From Rhodoglobus sp. (GTDB lineage: Bacteria; Actinomycetota; Actinomycetes; Actinomycetales; Microbacteriaceae): 64,000 nucleotides of DNA. How positions within the stretch are numbered: the stretch's first letter is position 1; each line of letters starts with the position of its first letter. The notes below the pieces were generated by a model. The model searched no databases. It was not told where the DNA came from and saw only the letters and a list, made by a program, of their open reading frames with translations. Both the position numbers and the translations under genes were made by a program. Shown here piece by piece: positions 1-6,710 of this stretch. The stretch covers positions 90,447-154,446 of the forward strand of contig JAODAV010000022.1 in NCBI GenBank assembly GCA_025463605.1, in the 5' to 3' direction.

Positions 1-11
1 ACCTGATTCCC

Positions 12-45
12 GCGCCGCCCCTGTCCTCACGGATGGGGGCGGCGC
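12..45 (+). terminator. hairpin, possible terminator of a gene left of the window
   Basis: A perfect 10-bp stem (GCGCCGCCCC with GGGGCGGCGC) encloses a 14-base loop just before the first complete gene. No clear T-run follows, so factor-independent termination is inferred from the stem only. It would end a rightward transcript entering from outside the window. Confidence 0.5.
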
Positions 46-57
46 TATTCTGCGTTC

Positions 58-279
58 ATGGACGTTCCCGAAGAGTACGAATCCAACGGCCGCACCTACC
101 AACTCAGGCAGGAGTCCGACACTGAGTGGGCGATCCTTGAGGATCGGGAGCACCACGGAACCCTCACCCACAATGCTGCCGGATGGCTGGCCTACGCACC
201 CGGCGATGAACCAGCCGACGAGTACCGCACTGAGGATTGGCAGTCCACCCTCGACAGCCTTCTCGATTACCTCCGCTAG
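58..279 (+). CDS. hypothetical acidic 73-aa protein
   Basis: I do not recognise this small soluble protein. It is rich in Asp/Glu with several Trp/Tyr, has no signal peptide or membrane segment, and its middle (EDREHHGTLTHNAAGWLAY) suggests a compact beta-rich fold. The ATG lies six bases after a -10-like TATTCT and has no Shine-Dalgarno, suggesting a leaderless mRNA. It ends convergently, overlapping the next gene by four bases. It belongs to the accessory patch at the left edge, where similar orphan proteins are usually element cargo. Function unknown. Confidence 0.55.
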   Translation: MDVPEEYESNGRTYQLRQESDTEWAILEDREHHGTLTHNAAGWLAYAPGDEPADEYRTEDWQSTLDSLLDYLR

Positions 280-587
280 TCCCGTTCCGTCCTAGCAGGT
301 GTGTTCGCCTTCGCTGGTGCCTTCATGTACGCATCTGTCGGGTGCCCGTGCGGGACGCCCTCATTGTTCTTCGCGAGGTTGACGGCGGCACACGCGGCCC
401 GGAGGGTGCGGTAGTAGCCGATCAGTGCCCCGTCACCGTCTTGAGCCCACCGGGTGGCGCGGTAGCCAAGCTCGGGACCTCGGCGCACGAAATCGACCAA
501 CGCGTACGGTCGCTCGCGGACATCGAAGATGACCCATCGCCCGGGCTCGTACTCCTGGGCATCCATGATGGGATGCCAATCGGCCAA
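276..587 (-). CDS. hypothetical 103-aa protein
   Basis: Unknown soluble protein. The start is TTG (first residues MADWHPIMDAQEYEPG), supported by an AAGGAAG ribosome-binding site a few bases upstream. An alternative is the in-frame ATG seven codons later. The N-terminal two thirds look folded, with a pattern of aromatic and charged residues; the last 30 residues are rich in Pro/Ala/Lys and probably disordered. It sits between two other orphan genes in the accessory patch and overlaps the 58-279 gene tail to tail. No catalytic motif is visible. Confidence 0.5.
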   Translation of the reverse strand: MADWHPIMDAQEYEPGRWVIFDVRERPYALVDFVRRGPELGYRATRWAQDGDGALIGYYRTLRAACAAVNLAKNNEGVPHGHPTDAYMKAPAKANTPARTERD

Positions 588-660
588 TGTGCTTCCTTCC
601 GTGAAGCATCCGGCCCATGCAGAGCATCATTCTAACGAGAGAGCACCGTCAAGGCGATGG

Positions 661-843
661 CTAGCGGCGTGCGAGTGTAAACAGCGACCCGCCACCGAAT
701 GCGAGCAGAATGACACCCACAATGAGCACCGCAGGGCCGCCTGAGTCCAGCAGGAACATGCCCGCGATTGTCACTACGCCCCCGATCACCAAACCTGCGA
801 CGGTGAGCAACCAGAGGCCGTCTGACTTCGTTGTATCCATCAT
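661..843 (-). CDS. small two-helix membrane protein
   Basis: A 60-aa protein made almost entirely of two hydrophobic segments, about residues 10-30 and 36-55, with a short charged N-terminus and an Arg-Arg C-terminus that should remain in the cytoplasm. A good -10 element, TATGAT, lies nine bases before the ATG. It is the last gene before tRNA-Lys on the tRNA's 3' side. No family is recognised; small hairpin membrane proteins like this are common in actinobacterial accessory DNA. Confidence 0.5.
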   Translation of the reverse strand: MMDTTKSDGLWLLTVAGLVIGGVVTIAGMFLLDSGGPAVLIVGVILLAFGGGSLFTLARR

Positions 844-867
844 TGTGGCTAGATCATAGTTGCGAAG

Positions 868-940
868 TGGGCCCGGCGGGGCTCGAACCCGCGACCCGCT
901 GATTAAAAGTCAGATGCTCTACCGACTGAGCTACAGGCCC
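868..940 (-). tRNA. tRNA-Lys (anticodon TTT)
   Basis: The minus strand folds as a complete 73-nt cloverleaf: acceptor GGGCCTG with CGGGCCC, D-arm with GCTCAGTCGGTAGAGC, anticodon stem CTGAC/GTCAG-type around loop CTTTTAA (anticodon TTT), a T-arm with GGTTCGAGCC, and discriminator A; CCA is not encoded. Its 33-nt 3' end (867-899) recurs exactly, in inverted orientation, at 2639-2671. The recombinase gene to the right terminates on the first base of this tRNA. Confidence 0.95.
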
Positions 941-1890
941 TATGCAGCTATCTTCCCACGCCGGCCGGAGTGCTTGCGAAGCGCGATCGGTGGGACGACG
1001 TTGATGCCCTCGCTCATCTCTTCCTCCGTGACTCCGGTGTAGAGCTGGGTGGTCGCCAGCGAGGCGTGACCTAGTGTCTCCTGCACGACTCGGAGGGATG
1101 CGCCATTACGAAGCATGGTGGTGGCGAGGTAGTGCCGCAACGAGTGGGCCGTGAGATTGCGGTCTGTGATGCCCGCGCGCCGCATTGCTTTCGATACAGC
1201 GTCGCTAGCGGACGTCATGAGGATGTGGCCGCCGCCGTTCGGGAACAGCTTGCTTATGTACGGCGATGGGAACCACCACCCGCGGGTGGGGTACTTGTCG
1301 AGGATCGGGAGCAGGCCTTCGGGAATCGCCCCACGCCAGAGGAGGTTGCCTTTGCGCACTGCACTGATCATCATGCCCTCGCGGTCGATGTCTTCGCCTC
1401 TGATCCTGACTACTTCTCCGATTCGCAGGCCGGTGAGCGCGGCGATTGTGATGATGTCGCGGGTGCGCGAGTAGGCGCCGGTGTCCAGCATCGCGTCGAT
1501 CTGTTCGGCGCGTAGTGGCCGCGGCAGCCGACGGGTCATCTTGATCTTCCTAAGGCGCTTCGACGGGTTCTTCATGCCGCGCATGTAGCCCTCGTCTTTG
1601 AGCCAGCCGTAGAAGGTCTGGAAGTAGGAGCGCTCAGACTGCATGGTGCCTTGCGCGAGATGTTTCCCGGTGCGTGGGTGGGGGCGGGAGAGTTGGGCCT
1701 GCAGGTCTTCTAGGGTGATGTCGAGTGGCTGCTTTCCGCTGCTGCGCGCGAGTAGGAGGAGGCATTCCTCACGGTTGAGGATGGTCTTCGCTGACAGGTT
1801 CCCCGAGACCTGGTAGTTCTTGAATGCGTGCAGTGCCTGTTCCCAGTCGAGTCCCTTACCGACTAGGTACAGGGCCATCGTTTGCCCCAT
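940..1890 (-). CDS. tyrosine recombinase / integrase
   Basis: A full-length 316-aa site-specific recombinase of the XerC/phage integrase family. An N-terminal SAM-like core-binding domain covers about residues 15-105, and the catalytic domain about 125-300. All catalytic positions are present: Arg156 (TGLRIGEV), Lys180 (VRKGN), His249 and Arg252 (HSLRH), His275 (LGHAS) and nucleophile Tyr284 (QLYTG). The ATG follows GGGGGA at good spacing. The stop codon TAG uses the first base of tRNA-Lys. The gene lies between that tRNA and a tRNA 3' fragment, so it probably integrates an element at a tRNA 3' end. It could also be a stranded integrase left after element loss. A housekeeping XerC/D role is unlikely given the context. 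Confidence 0.93.
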   Translation of the reverse strand: MGQTMALYLVGKGLDWEQALHAFKNYQVSGNLSAKTILNREECLLLLARSSGKQPLDITLEDLQAQLSRPHPRTGKHLAQGTMQSERSYFQTFYGWLKDEGYMRGMKNPSKRLRKIKMTRRLPRPLRAEQIDAMLDTGAYSRTRDIITIAALTGLRIGEVVRIRGEDIDREGMMISAVRKGNLLWRGAIPEGLLPILDKYPTRGWWFPSPYISKLFPNGGGHILMTSASDAVSKAMRRAGITDRNLTAHSLRHYLATTMLRNGASLRVVQETLGHASLATTQLYTGVTEEEMSEGINVVPPIALRKHSGRRGKIAA

Positions 1891-2043
1891 GATGATGAAT
1901 CCCCCAGATTCGACGGCGTGGTTGATGCCGTAGACGAAGGGTTCTGCACTTGGAGTGTGTGAGTCAACTCTGGCTCCGGGAGTTTGTGGGATTACGGAAG
2001 GTGAGCGGCGTGCCGAAGGTGGGAAAACTTCGGAAGGCGCGGG

Positions 2044-2238
2044 TTAGGCGGCTTGGGGGTCGGCGACGAGGATCACGATGACGTCGCGGGGGCGGCGCTT
2101 CGGGTGCTGGATGGCGCGTACTTGGACCGCGGTGACCTCGCGTTCCCGGCCGTCACAGATGACGAGCACTGGCACCTTGGTTCCGCGTCCGTTGGTCGCG
2201 ATCGGGGCGATGATTGCGTGGAGTTCGACGGCGTTCAC
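2044..2238 (-). CDS. hypothetical 64-aa protein, coupled
   Basis: The GTG start overlaps the stop of the upstream gene as GTGA, with GGAGGC just before it, so the two are translationally coupled. The 64-aa product has alternating hydrophobic strands (VPVLVICDG, DVIVILVAD) like a small beta-sheet protein. I do not recognise it. It may be a recombination directionality factor or other integrase accessory, because it lies in the short module between the recombinase and the putative attachment site, but no HTH is visible. The longer open frame upstream of the GTG is just read-through of the neighbour's other frame. Confidence 0.5.
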   Translation of the reverse strand: MNAVELHAIIAPIATNGRGTKVPVLVICDGREREVTAVQVRAIQHPKRRPRDVIVILVADPQAA

Positions 2239-2486
2239 GATGTGCTCGCCTCCTCTGCGGGCCGCAGCGCCTCGATCTGCTCGCGCACGAAGTAGTCGGC
2301 CACGCTGAGCCCCGCCTTTGCGCGGTAGTACACGGACGAGAGTGTCTTCGCATCGTCCGAATGGATCTCCGGGTGTTCCAGAAAGTACGCCGCGTTCGCG
2401 AGGTGGTTGGATGCCGCATGCAGCGACTTGATGAGTTCCGCGTGGTCTGTGGTGAGGCACGCTGTGGCCGTCTCGCTCGTCGCCAT
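2235..2486 (-). CDS. hypothetical 83-aa helical protein
   Basis: Unknown soluble, mostly alpha-helical 83-aa protein. The motif-like stretch AASNHLANAAYFLEHPE suggests a helical bundle. Residue composition is balanced and unlike the Arg/Pro-rich shadow frames around it. It is the middle member of a three-gene coupled set: its ATG overlaps the stop of the small upstream ORF as TAATG, and its TGA overlaps the start of the downstream gene as GTGA. It belongs to the recombinase-associated accessory module. Confidence 0.55.
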   Translation of the reverse strand: MATSETATACLTTDHAELIKSLHAASNHLANAAYFLEHPEIHSDDAKTLSSVYYRAKAGLSVADYFVREQIEALRPAEEASTS

Positions 2487-2566
2487 TACTCGGCCCTCCT
2501 GGCTCGCTCGACCCGCTCGAACAGGAGTGCGACGGCTATGCCGATGAGGATGCTGAACTCGATCAT
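2486..2566 (-). CDS. possible 26-aa single-pass membrane peptide
   Basis: A short ORF beginning MIEFSILIGIAVALLFERVE and ending in a basic tail. It has one hydrophobic segment (about residues 4-16) and a TAA stop overlapping the next ATG. Coupling and a plausible transmembrane segment argue for expression. There is no strong ribosome-binding site, so this is tentative. Confidence 0.35.
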   Translation of the reverse strand: MIEFSILIGIAVALLFERVERARRAE

Positions 2567-2624
2567 CGGGTGCCCGCAGTCTTACGCGCGCGGGCGTCAG
2601 AGAGCAGAGTCACGCGTGAACCGT

Positions 2625-2671
2625 CGGACCCATAATCCGCGGGTCGCGGGTTCGAGCCCCGCCGGGCCCAC
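2625..2671 (+). repeat. tRNA 3'-half fragment, putative attachment-site scar
   Basis: The plus strand reads as the anticodon arm, variable region, T-arm and acceptor 3' strand of a tRNA, but nothing upstream resembles a D-arm or 5' acceptor strand. The last 33 bases are identical to the 3' end of tRNA-Lys at 867-899, in inverted orientation. The anticodon loop reads CCCATAA, with C where U33 should be, so this is not a functional tRNA. Such 3' fragments mark the far end of elements integrated into tRNA genes. Core-type genes begin to its right. Confidence 0.75.
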
Positions 2672-2823
2672 GATGGTGATTCGATCACCTTGCCGCCACG
2701 CCCTCCCGACACCGATCCCGATCGAGTCACGATCGTGGGCCGGGCATCCACGTCGTCGACGGCGATCGTGGAATTGCGCGCCACGGCGTCGGCGACGGAC
2801 TGAGGAAGCCCCGAACAACACAG

Positions 2824-2856
2824 TGAGCGCCGCAATCCCTTGCGGGGCGGCGCTCA
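2824..2856 (-). terminator. hairpin terminator of the secreted-protein gene
   Basis: A perfect 10-bp inverted repeat (TGAGCGCCGC / GCGGCGCTCA) with a 13-base loop lies 28 bases past the stop of the minus-strand gene at 2884. No T-run follows on the minus strand. Position and stem strength suggest a terminator. Confidence 0.6.
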
Positions 2857-2883
2857 GATGCCTTGGTGTTGACGGGCCGGAGC

Positions 2884-3192
2884 TTATCCCTCAAACTCCA
2901 CGTTGCCGCGGCAGGCTTCGCCCGGGCTTGGCACTACATCCTTGAAGCCGTGGCTCACGAACCGTCCGTAACTCTGCACGTGCCCGTCCGTGACGAAGTC
3001 GTCGTTGAACTCGGGCGGCTGGATCTCCTCGGCGTCGGGGAGGTCCTGACCGGAGAAGGCGCAAGCCGAAGTGGCGTTCTCTGCGCCGGGAATCGGCTCC
3101 CCGTTACCGTTGGTCTCGCCAGCCTGAGCTGAAGTGGCTCCGGCGAAGACGAGCCCGAGTGCGACGATGCACCCGATTGTCATGTGTTTCAT
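2884..3192 (-). CDS. small secreted protein
   Basis: A 102-aa exported protein. I chose the ATG at 3192 (MKHMTIGCIVALGLVFAG) because AGGAGG sits five bases before it; the frame is open to 3210. A signal peptide covers about residues 1-24 with cleavage after AQA. The mature part is acidic, has two Cys (ATSACAF and EACRGN) that could form one disulfide, and resembles no family I know. An analogous Cys-pair, acidic, actinobacterial secreted protein is usually annotated as hypothetical. It is monocistronic, with a structured leader upstream and a hairpin downstream. Confidence 0.65.
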   Translation of the reverse strand: MKHMTIGCIVALGLVFAGATSAQAGETNGNGEPIPGAENATSACAFSGQDLPDAEEIQPPEFNDDFVTDGHVQSYGRFVSHGFKDVVPSPGEACRGNVEFEG

Positions 3193-3243
3193 GTGTCCTC
3201 CTGTCATCAAGGACGGCCCGTGTGGCGTCGGCTGAAGCCAGCG

Positions 3244-3296
3244 GCCCGCCCCACCTTCGCGAAAGCTACTCCTCGCGGGCTATTGGGGCAACGGGC
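3244..3296 (-). other. structured leader or hairpin of unknown role
   Basis: Nested complementary arms can be traced: GCCC 3244-3247 with GGGC 3293-3296, GCCCCA 3248-3253 with TGGGGC 3284-3289, and CGCG 3258-3261 with CGCG 3274-3277. It lies in the 5' leader of the secreted-protein gene (minus strand). I do not recognise a known riboswitch class. It could also be a terminator for the luciferase-like gene that ends at 3335. Confidence 0.35.
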
Positions 3297-3334
3297 TAGA
3301 CACGAAGAAGTTTCAATGCGCGACACCTAAGGGG

Positions 3335-4393
3335 TCATGCGCTCAGGTCCACAGGCTCCGCGCGTAGCAGTTCCCGCACCATGGGGATGACCTCGCGGCC
3401 GTACAGCTCGATGGTCGCCAGCCGCTGCTCGAATGGCACCCGCCCGGTCGCGTAGGCGAGGTCGAAGCGCTGCAGCTTGAGAAGGCGGATGTAGGTAGCG
3501 AGCTTTGTCGCTACCGTCTCAGGCGAGCCGACGAAGTGCGCACCGTGATCCGCCTCGTTCTCGAAGAAGCTCATCGACGGCGTAGGACGGCGTTCGTCGC
3601 TCGCCCACATCTCCCGGCTGTAGGGGAACTGGATCGCCTTGGCCTCCTCGTCGGTGCGTGCGATGTACCCGTGCGAGTGCATCCCGACCGGCTGCAGATC
3701 GTGCCCGAACTCCTGCAAAGCCCGGTGGTACAGCTCGACGTAGGGCACGAATCGCGCGGGGTCACCCGCGATGACTGCGAGAATGAGCGGCAGCCCGAAG
3801 CGGGCGGCGCGCACAACCGACTGAGGGCTCCCGCCCACGGCGACCCAGGTAGGTAGGTGTCCGGCCGGGAGCGGGGGGTAGACGCGCTGATCCTGCAACG
3901 GACACCGCACCGTGCCCTGCCAGGTGACCGGCTGCTCCCGGATGAGCTTCGTGAACAAGTCGAGCTTCTCGTCGAACAGTCGTTCGTAGTCGGTCAGGTC
4001 GTAGCCGAACAGCGGGAACGATTCGGTGAGAGAGCCGCGTCCCACGGCGATCTGGGCGCGTCCGTTCGAGATCGCGTCGAGTGTGGAGAATTCGGTGAAC
4101 AGGCGCACCGGGTCCTGCGTGCTCAGCACGGTGACCGCCGTGCCGAGACGGATTCGCTGAGTACGCGAGGCGATGCCAGCGAGAACGACGGCTCCGGCGG
4201 AATCCATGAACTTCTCGCGGTAGTGCTCACTGACGTTGAAGGAGTCCACGCCCACCTGCTCGGCGAGCACGGCCTCCTCGATCGCGTTGCGGATCACCTG
4301 GTCCCCGGGAAGGTCGTTCCCGTCTTCGTCGGCAGTCAGATAAAGCGGGGTGTCGAGTCCAAACTCGAATTCGTCAGGATCATGGTTACTCAT
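3335..4393 (-). CDS. LLM-class flavin-dependent oxidoreductase
   Basis: A 352-aa luciferase-like monooxygenase with a TIM-barrel fold, using reduced FMN or F420 on an unknown substrate. Family-typical stretches are visible: an N-terminal FGLDTPLYLT strand, NVSEHY, IRLGTAVTVLSTQDPVR, and VGRGSLTESFPLFGY, followed by the long lid region and a C-terminal helix. The length is normal. It is monocistronic; a GTGTACAC site lies just upstream of the ATG and matches the half-sites around the TetR gene promoter 1.3 kb away, suggesting common control. Substrate cannot be predicted. Confidence 0.88.
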   Translation of the reverse strand: MSNHDPDEFEFGLDTPLYLTADEDGNDLPGDQVIRNAIEEAVLAEQVGVDSFNVSEHYREKFMDSAGAVVLAGIASRTQRIRLGTAVTVLSTQDPVRLFTEFSTLDAISNGRAQIAVGRGSLTESFPLFGYDLTDYERLFDEKLDLFTKLIREQPVTWQGTVRCPLQDQRVYPPLPAGHLPTWVAVGGSPQSVVRAARFGLPLILAVIAGDPARFVPYVELYHRALQEFGHDLQPVGMHSHGYIARTDEEAKAIQFPYSREMWASDERRPTPSMSFFENEADHGAHFVGSPETVATKLATYIRLLKLQRFDLAYATGRVPFEQRLATIELYGREVIPMVRELLRAEPVDLSA

Positions 4394-4401
4394 AGTTACT
4401 G

Positions 4402-4409
4402 GTGTACAC
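4402..4409. promoter_or_regulatory. GTGTACAC operator upstream of the LLM gene
   Basis: A perfect 8-bp palindrome GTGTACAC begins nine bases upstream of the LLM oxidoreductase start, where the -10 region is expected. The same GTGTAC/GTACAC word occurs four times in front of the TetR gene. Binding by that TetR is inferred. Confidence 0.5.
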
Positions 4410-4546
4410 TTTGATAACCGGTCACTTCAAACGCGCCCCGGTCACCGTGCGGTTACCGACCAACCGGAGCCCTTATCGCGCGCCTCGAGGAGCAGTCGGC
4501 TTCCAGTGGGAGAGTGCTTCGGCCTGAGCCGAGCGAGGGACGCGGC

Positions 4547-4924
4547 TCAGCCCCGTGCGAGCAGTCGAATGGTGACCTCGTGCGCGTGCGGGCCCACAAC
4601 GGTGCCGACGATCCTCGCACCGTAGCGATCGTACTTGGCGTGGTAGGCGGCGTCGATGGCATCATCGGCGGTGGGGTTCGCCGGAGCGAATGTGACGTCA
4701 CGCTCGATGCCCCCCGCCCGGATACGACCGACGCCACTTGCCAGTGCCCGCAGATACCAAGGGTTGTCCTTGCCGTACGCCGAACGCACGTACACGTCAT
4801 GGCCCGCCCGAACGACCCACATCCTCACGTATGGCCGTAGCGTTCCGTCGGAGCGCTGAGACGCGAGCTGCAACTCCTCTGCGCCGCCGACCCGGTCGAG
4901 TTCGTCGGCGGTCCACGCCGTCAT
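4547..4924 (-). CDS. DUF2255 family protein
   Basis: A 125-aa protein matching the DUF2255 family in length and pattern: MTAWTADELDRVGGAEELQL at the start, then PYVRMWVVRAGHDVYVRS and a GRIRAGG segment. Biochemical role is unknown; the fold is probably related to split-barrel pyridoxamine-oxidase/deazaflavin-reductase proteins. The ATG at 4924 overlaps the stop of the TetR gene as ATGA, with GGGGATGGAG before it, so it is co-expressed with the regulator. The frame is open four codons further upstream, but coupling favours the later start. Confidence 0.8.
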   Translation of the reverse strand: MTAWTADELDRVGGAEELQLASQRSDGTLRPYVRMWVVRAGHDVYVRSAYGKDNPWYLRALASGVGRIRAGGIERDVTFAPANPTADDAIDAAYHAKYDRYGARIVGTVVGPHAHEVTIRLLARG

Positions 4925-5631
4925 CGGCTGCTCCATCCCCGTTCATGGAGCCGCTCGAACCCGTCGAGGAGGAGGTCGAGAGCGAACTCGAATTCGAACT
5001 CGTCGTCGCAGCCGTGGCCGACGACGGAACCGTCGTCGTGGTTGCGCGAGGTGGCAATCGCGACGATATTCGGATACCGCTGCTGCATCTGCTGCACCGT
5101 GGCGGCCCGCACCTCAGCCGGGACCTCGACGGGCGCCTCGCCCTTCACTGGGGCCGCGTCGTCGAACAGCTCCTGCGTGAACCCCCACATGCGACCACCG
5201 ATGGCGTGCATGACGTGATGAGTGAGATCGACGGAGAAGCCGCCGGCGAGCAACATGCCGGCGAACGAATCCATGAAGCCGAGCACGGCTGGGGTTTTGT
5301 TGGTGCGCGACTCGATGGCCTGGCGAGCCCACGGATGACGCTGGAGCGCGCGTCTCGCCGAGAGCACTCTCTGCCGCACCGCGCTCTTCCAGTCGGTATC
5401 GCGTATCGGCGGGTCGATCTCTTCGACGATGACCTCGACCATGCCGTCGAGTAGTTCCTCTTTGTTCTCGACGTGCTTGTAGAGGGCCATCGGCACCACG
5501 TCGAGTTCCTGCGCGAGCCTTCGCATACTGAGCGCCTCGATTCCCACCTCGTCGGCGAGGGATACGGCCGCCTGCAGCACGCGATCCCGGTTCAGGCGCA
5601 CTCGCCGTTCGACTTCGACCTGTGGAGTCAT
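4921..5631 (-). CDS. TetR/AcrR family transcriptional regulator
   Basis: A 236-aa one-component repressor. The N-terminal HTH covers about residues 10-55 (LSMRRLAQELDVVPMALYKH is the recognition region), followed by an all-helical ligand domain of the TetR C-terminal type with a His-rich central helix (THHVMHAIGGRMWGF). The C-terminus has an acidic run (DDEFEFEFALD). I chose the ATG at 5631 because GGGAGGT precedes it and TetR proteins start near MTPQVEVERR; the frame is open 66 codons further but lacks similarity. It is first in an operon with DUF2255. GTGTAC/GTACAC repeats in its upstream region suggest autoregulation. Confidence 0.88.
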   Translation of the reverse strand: MTPQVEVERRVRLNRDRVLQAAVSLADEVGIEALSMRRLAQELDVVPMALYKHVENKEELLDGMVEVIVEEIDPPIRDTDWKSAVRQRVLSARRALQRHPWARQAIESRTNKTPAVLGFMDSFAGMLLAGGFSVDLTHHVMHAIGGRMWGFTQELFDDAAPVKGEAPVEVPAEVRAATVQQMQQRYPNIVAIATSRNHDDGSVVGHGCDDEFEFEFALDLLLDGFERLHERGWSSR

Positions 5632-5672
5632 CCGATACCTCCCGCTTCTTGCGCCCCGTGATGTGGACAGGA

Positions 5673-5719
5673 GTACACCGTACACATTACTCGCGGGGAG
5701 AACGGTGTACGCAGTACAC
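5673..5719. promoter_or_regulatory. tetR operator cluster (GTGTAC/GTACAC)
   Basis: Two elements: GTACACCGTACAC at 5673-5685 (two direct half-sites) and a perfect inverted repeat GTGTAC-GCA-GTACAC at 5705-5719. They lie 42-88 bases upstream of the TetR start, in a region with no other gene. The repeat recurs upstream of the LLM oxidoreductase (4402-4409). Confidence 0.6.
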
Positions 5720-5780
5720 TTACCCATCGCCGGCGCTCGATCGGCCTGCGCAAGCCCGAACGGGTGTAGTCGCGGCCGCC

Positions 5781-6710
5781 TCAGCCGCGATACCAGTTCA
5801 GCACCCGCATGGCTCGAAGGGTGTTCCACCGGCTCGGCTCACCGTCACCATCTTCCATGTCGAAGTGCACGTCGCCGAGGTGCGTGTTCTCGAGCGCCCA
5901 CCGGCCGTCTTCCCCGCGCTTGCTCTCGACGAGCTGGATGGCCTCCGCCATGCGGTCGTCGGGTGTTACACGCGCCGCCCGCAGGTAGTCGAGCGCCCGG
6001 AGCACGTCGTAGTGCCACCGGGTCGGAAAGGAGAACTGCAGCCAGTGGTTGTTGGCAATATCGCCGTCGGAAAGCCTGCGCATGAGGTGCCGTTCGAGCA
6101 GGTACTCGTGTGCACGCTCGCGTACGGCAGTGACCTCGGGCACCGCGCCGACCGCCCGCTCGTACTCGAGCAGACCCTCCAGCACGGCGATCGTGCTGTT
6201 GAACGATCCGCGAGTCGACCCGTTCTCGGCCTCGCAGTTCCATCCGCCGTCCTCGAGTTGCTCGGTCAGTAGGCGATCGACGATGCCGCGAACGTCTTCG
6301 CCGAAGTAGGCGCCGATCGCGACGGCCATTCCGTTGATGCACGGCTCGACCTCGCCATCGAAGAAGTCCTGTCCGTCGTGCTCCCACTTGCTGTTCTCGC
6401 GGACGAGCGCAATCGCTCCCCGCACCCGTTCATCGGAGGGGAGCACCCCGAGTTGGCGCAGCAGCATGAGGCTGAACGACGTAGCCGTCCACGGCTGATA
6501 ACCCTTCAGAACGGTTACAGCAGGAAAGTGCGTACCGCCCGCCCATTGGCCGTCGCCGCCCTGCAGTGCGAGAAGGCGGGCGCCCCACCCCTCGTGGGCG
6601 ACTCTCGCCCGTTCGGCGGCAATTTCGGCATCCGGTTCGCCCGTGAGGTCCCGCATCACCTGCCAGCGGATCGCGGGTTCGGAGTCGAGCAGCCAGTCCG
6701 TGACGGTCAT
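5781..6710 (-). CDS. squalene-cyclase/prenyltransferase-fold protein
   Basis: A 309-aa protein with repeated alpha-alpha motifs of the terpene cyclase / prenyltransferase toroid: QGGDGQWAGG, LEDGGWNCEAENGS, RGEDGRWALEN. These resemble QW-like repeats. Members of this actinobacterial family are often labelled squalene cyclase, but the protein is half the length of a true cyclase and I see no DxDD motif. A catalytic terpene function is therefore doubtful. The start at 6710 (MTVTDWLLDSEPAIRWQVM) fits family members; a GTG six codons upstream is possible. Neighbours give no pathway clue. Confidence 0.75.
   Translation of the reverse strand: MTVTDWLLDSEPAIRWQVMRDLTGEPDAEIAAERARVAHEGWGARLLALQGGDGQWAGGTHFPAVTVLKGYQPWTATSFSLMLLRQLGVLPSDERVRGAIALVRENSKWEHDGQDFFDGEVEPCINGMAVAIGAYFGEDVRGIVDRLLTEQLEDGGWNCEAENGSTRGSFNSTIAVLEGLLEYERAVGAVPEVTAVRERAHEYLLERHLMRRLSDGDIANNHWLQFSFPTRWHYDVLRALDYLRAARVTPDDRMAEAIQLVESKRGEDGRWALENTHLGDVHFDMEDGDGEPSRWNTLRAMRVLNWYRG

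Larger units (their letters stand above)
2567..2883. other. intergenic stretch with tRNA scar and hairpin
   Basis: No protein-coding gene is supported here. The stretch holds the tRNA fragment (2625-2671) and, after about 150 bases of unassigned sequence, the hairpin at 2824-2856. It is the apparent junction between accessory DNA on the left and ordinary chromosomal genes on the right. Confidence 0.6.

Noticed and set aside
860..1042. Short plus-strand ORF with GGARTRDPLIKSQMLYRLSYRP
   Set aside because: This is the classic false ORF made by reading a tRNA gene antisense.
2639..2671. Possible second functional tRNA (Met or Lys) ending at 2671
   Set aside because: No D-arm or 5' acceptor strand upstream and C at position 33; only the 3' half is present.
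1..2671. Left patch called as a prophage
   Set aside because: There is an integrase and an att-like scar but no capsid, tail, lysis or replication gene in view.
2563..2835. Minus-strand ORF with ARRGSNPRPADYG
   Set aside because: It is the antisense reading of the tRNA 3' fragment, a frequent false gene pattern.
5632..5829. 66-codon N-terminal extension of the TetR gene
   Set aside because: No similarity to regulators, passes through the operator repeats, and the internal ATG has GGGAGGT.
5781..6710. Annotating the cyclase-fold gene as squalene-hopene cyclase
   Set aside because: Half the usual length and no DxDD motif visible; no hopanoid genes nearby.
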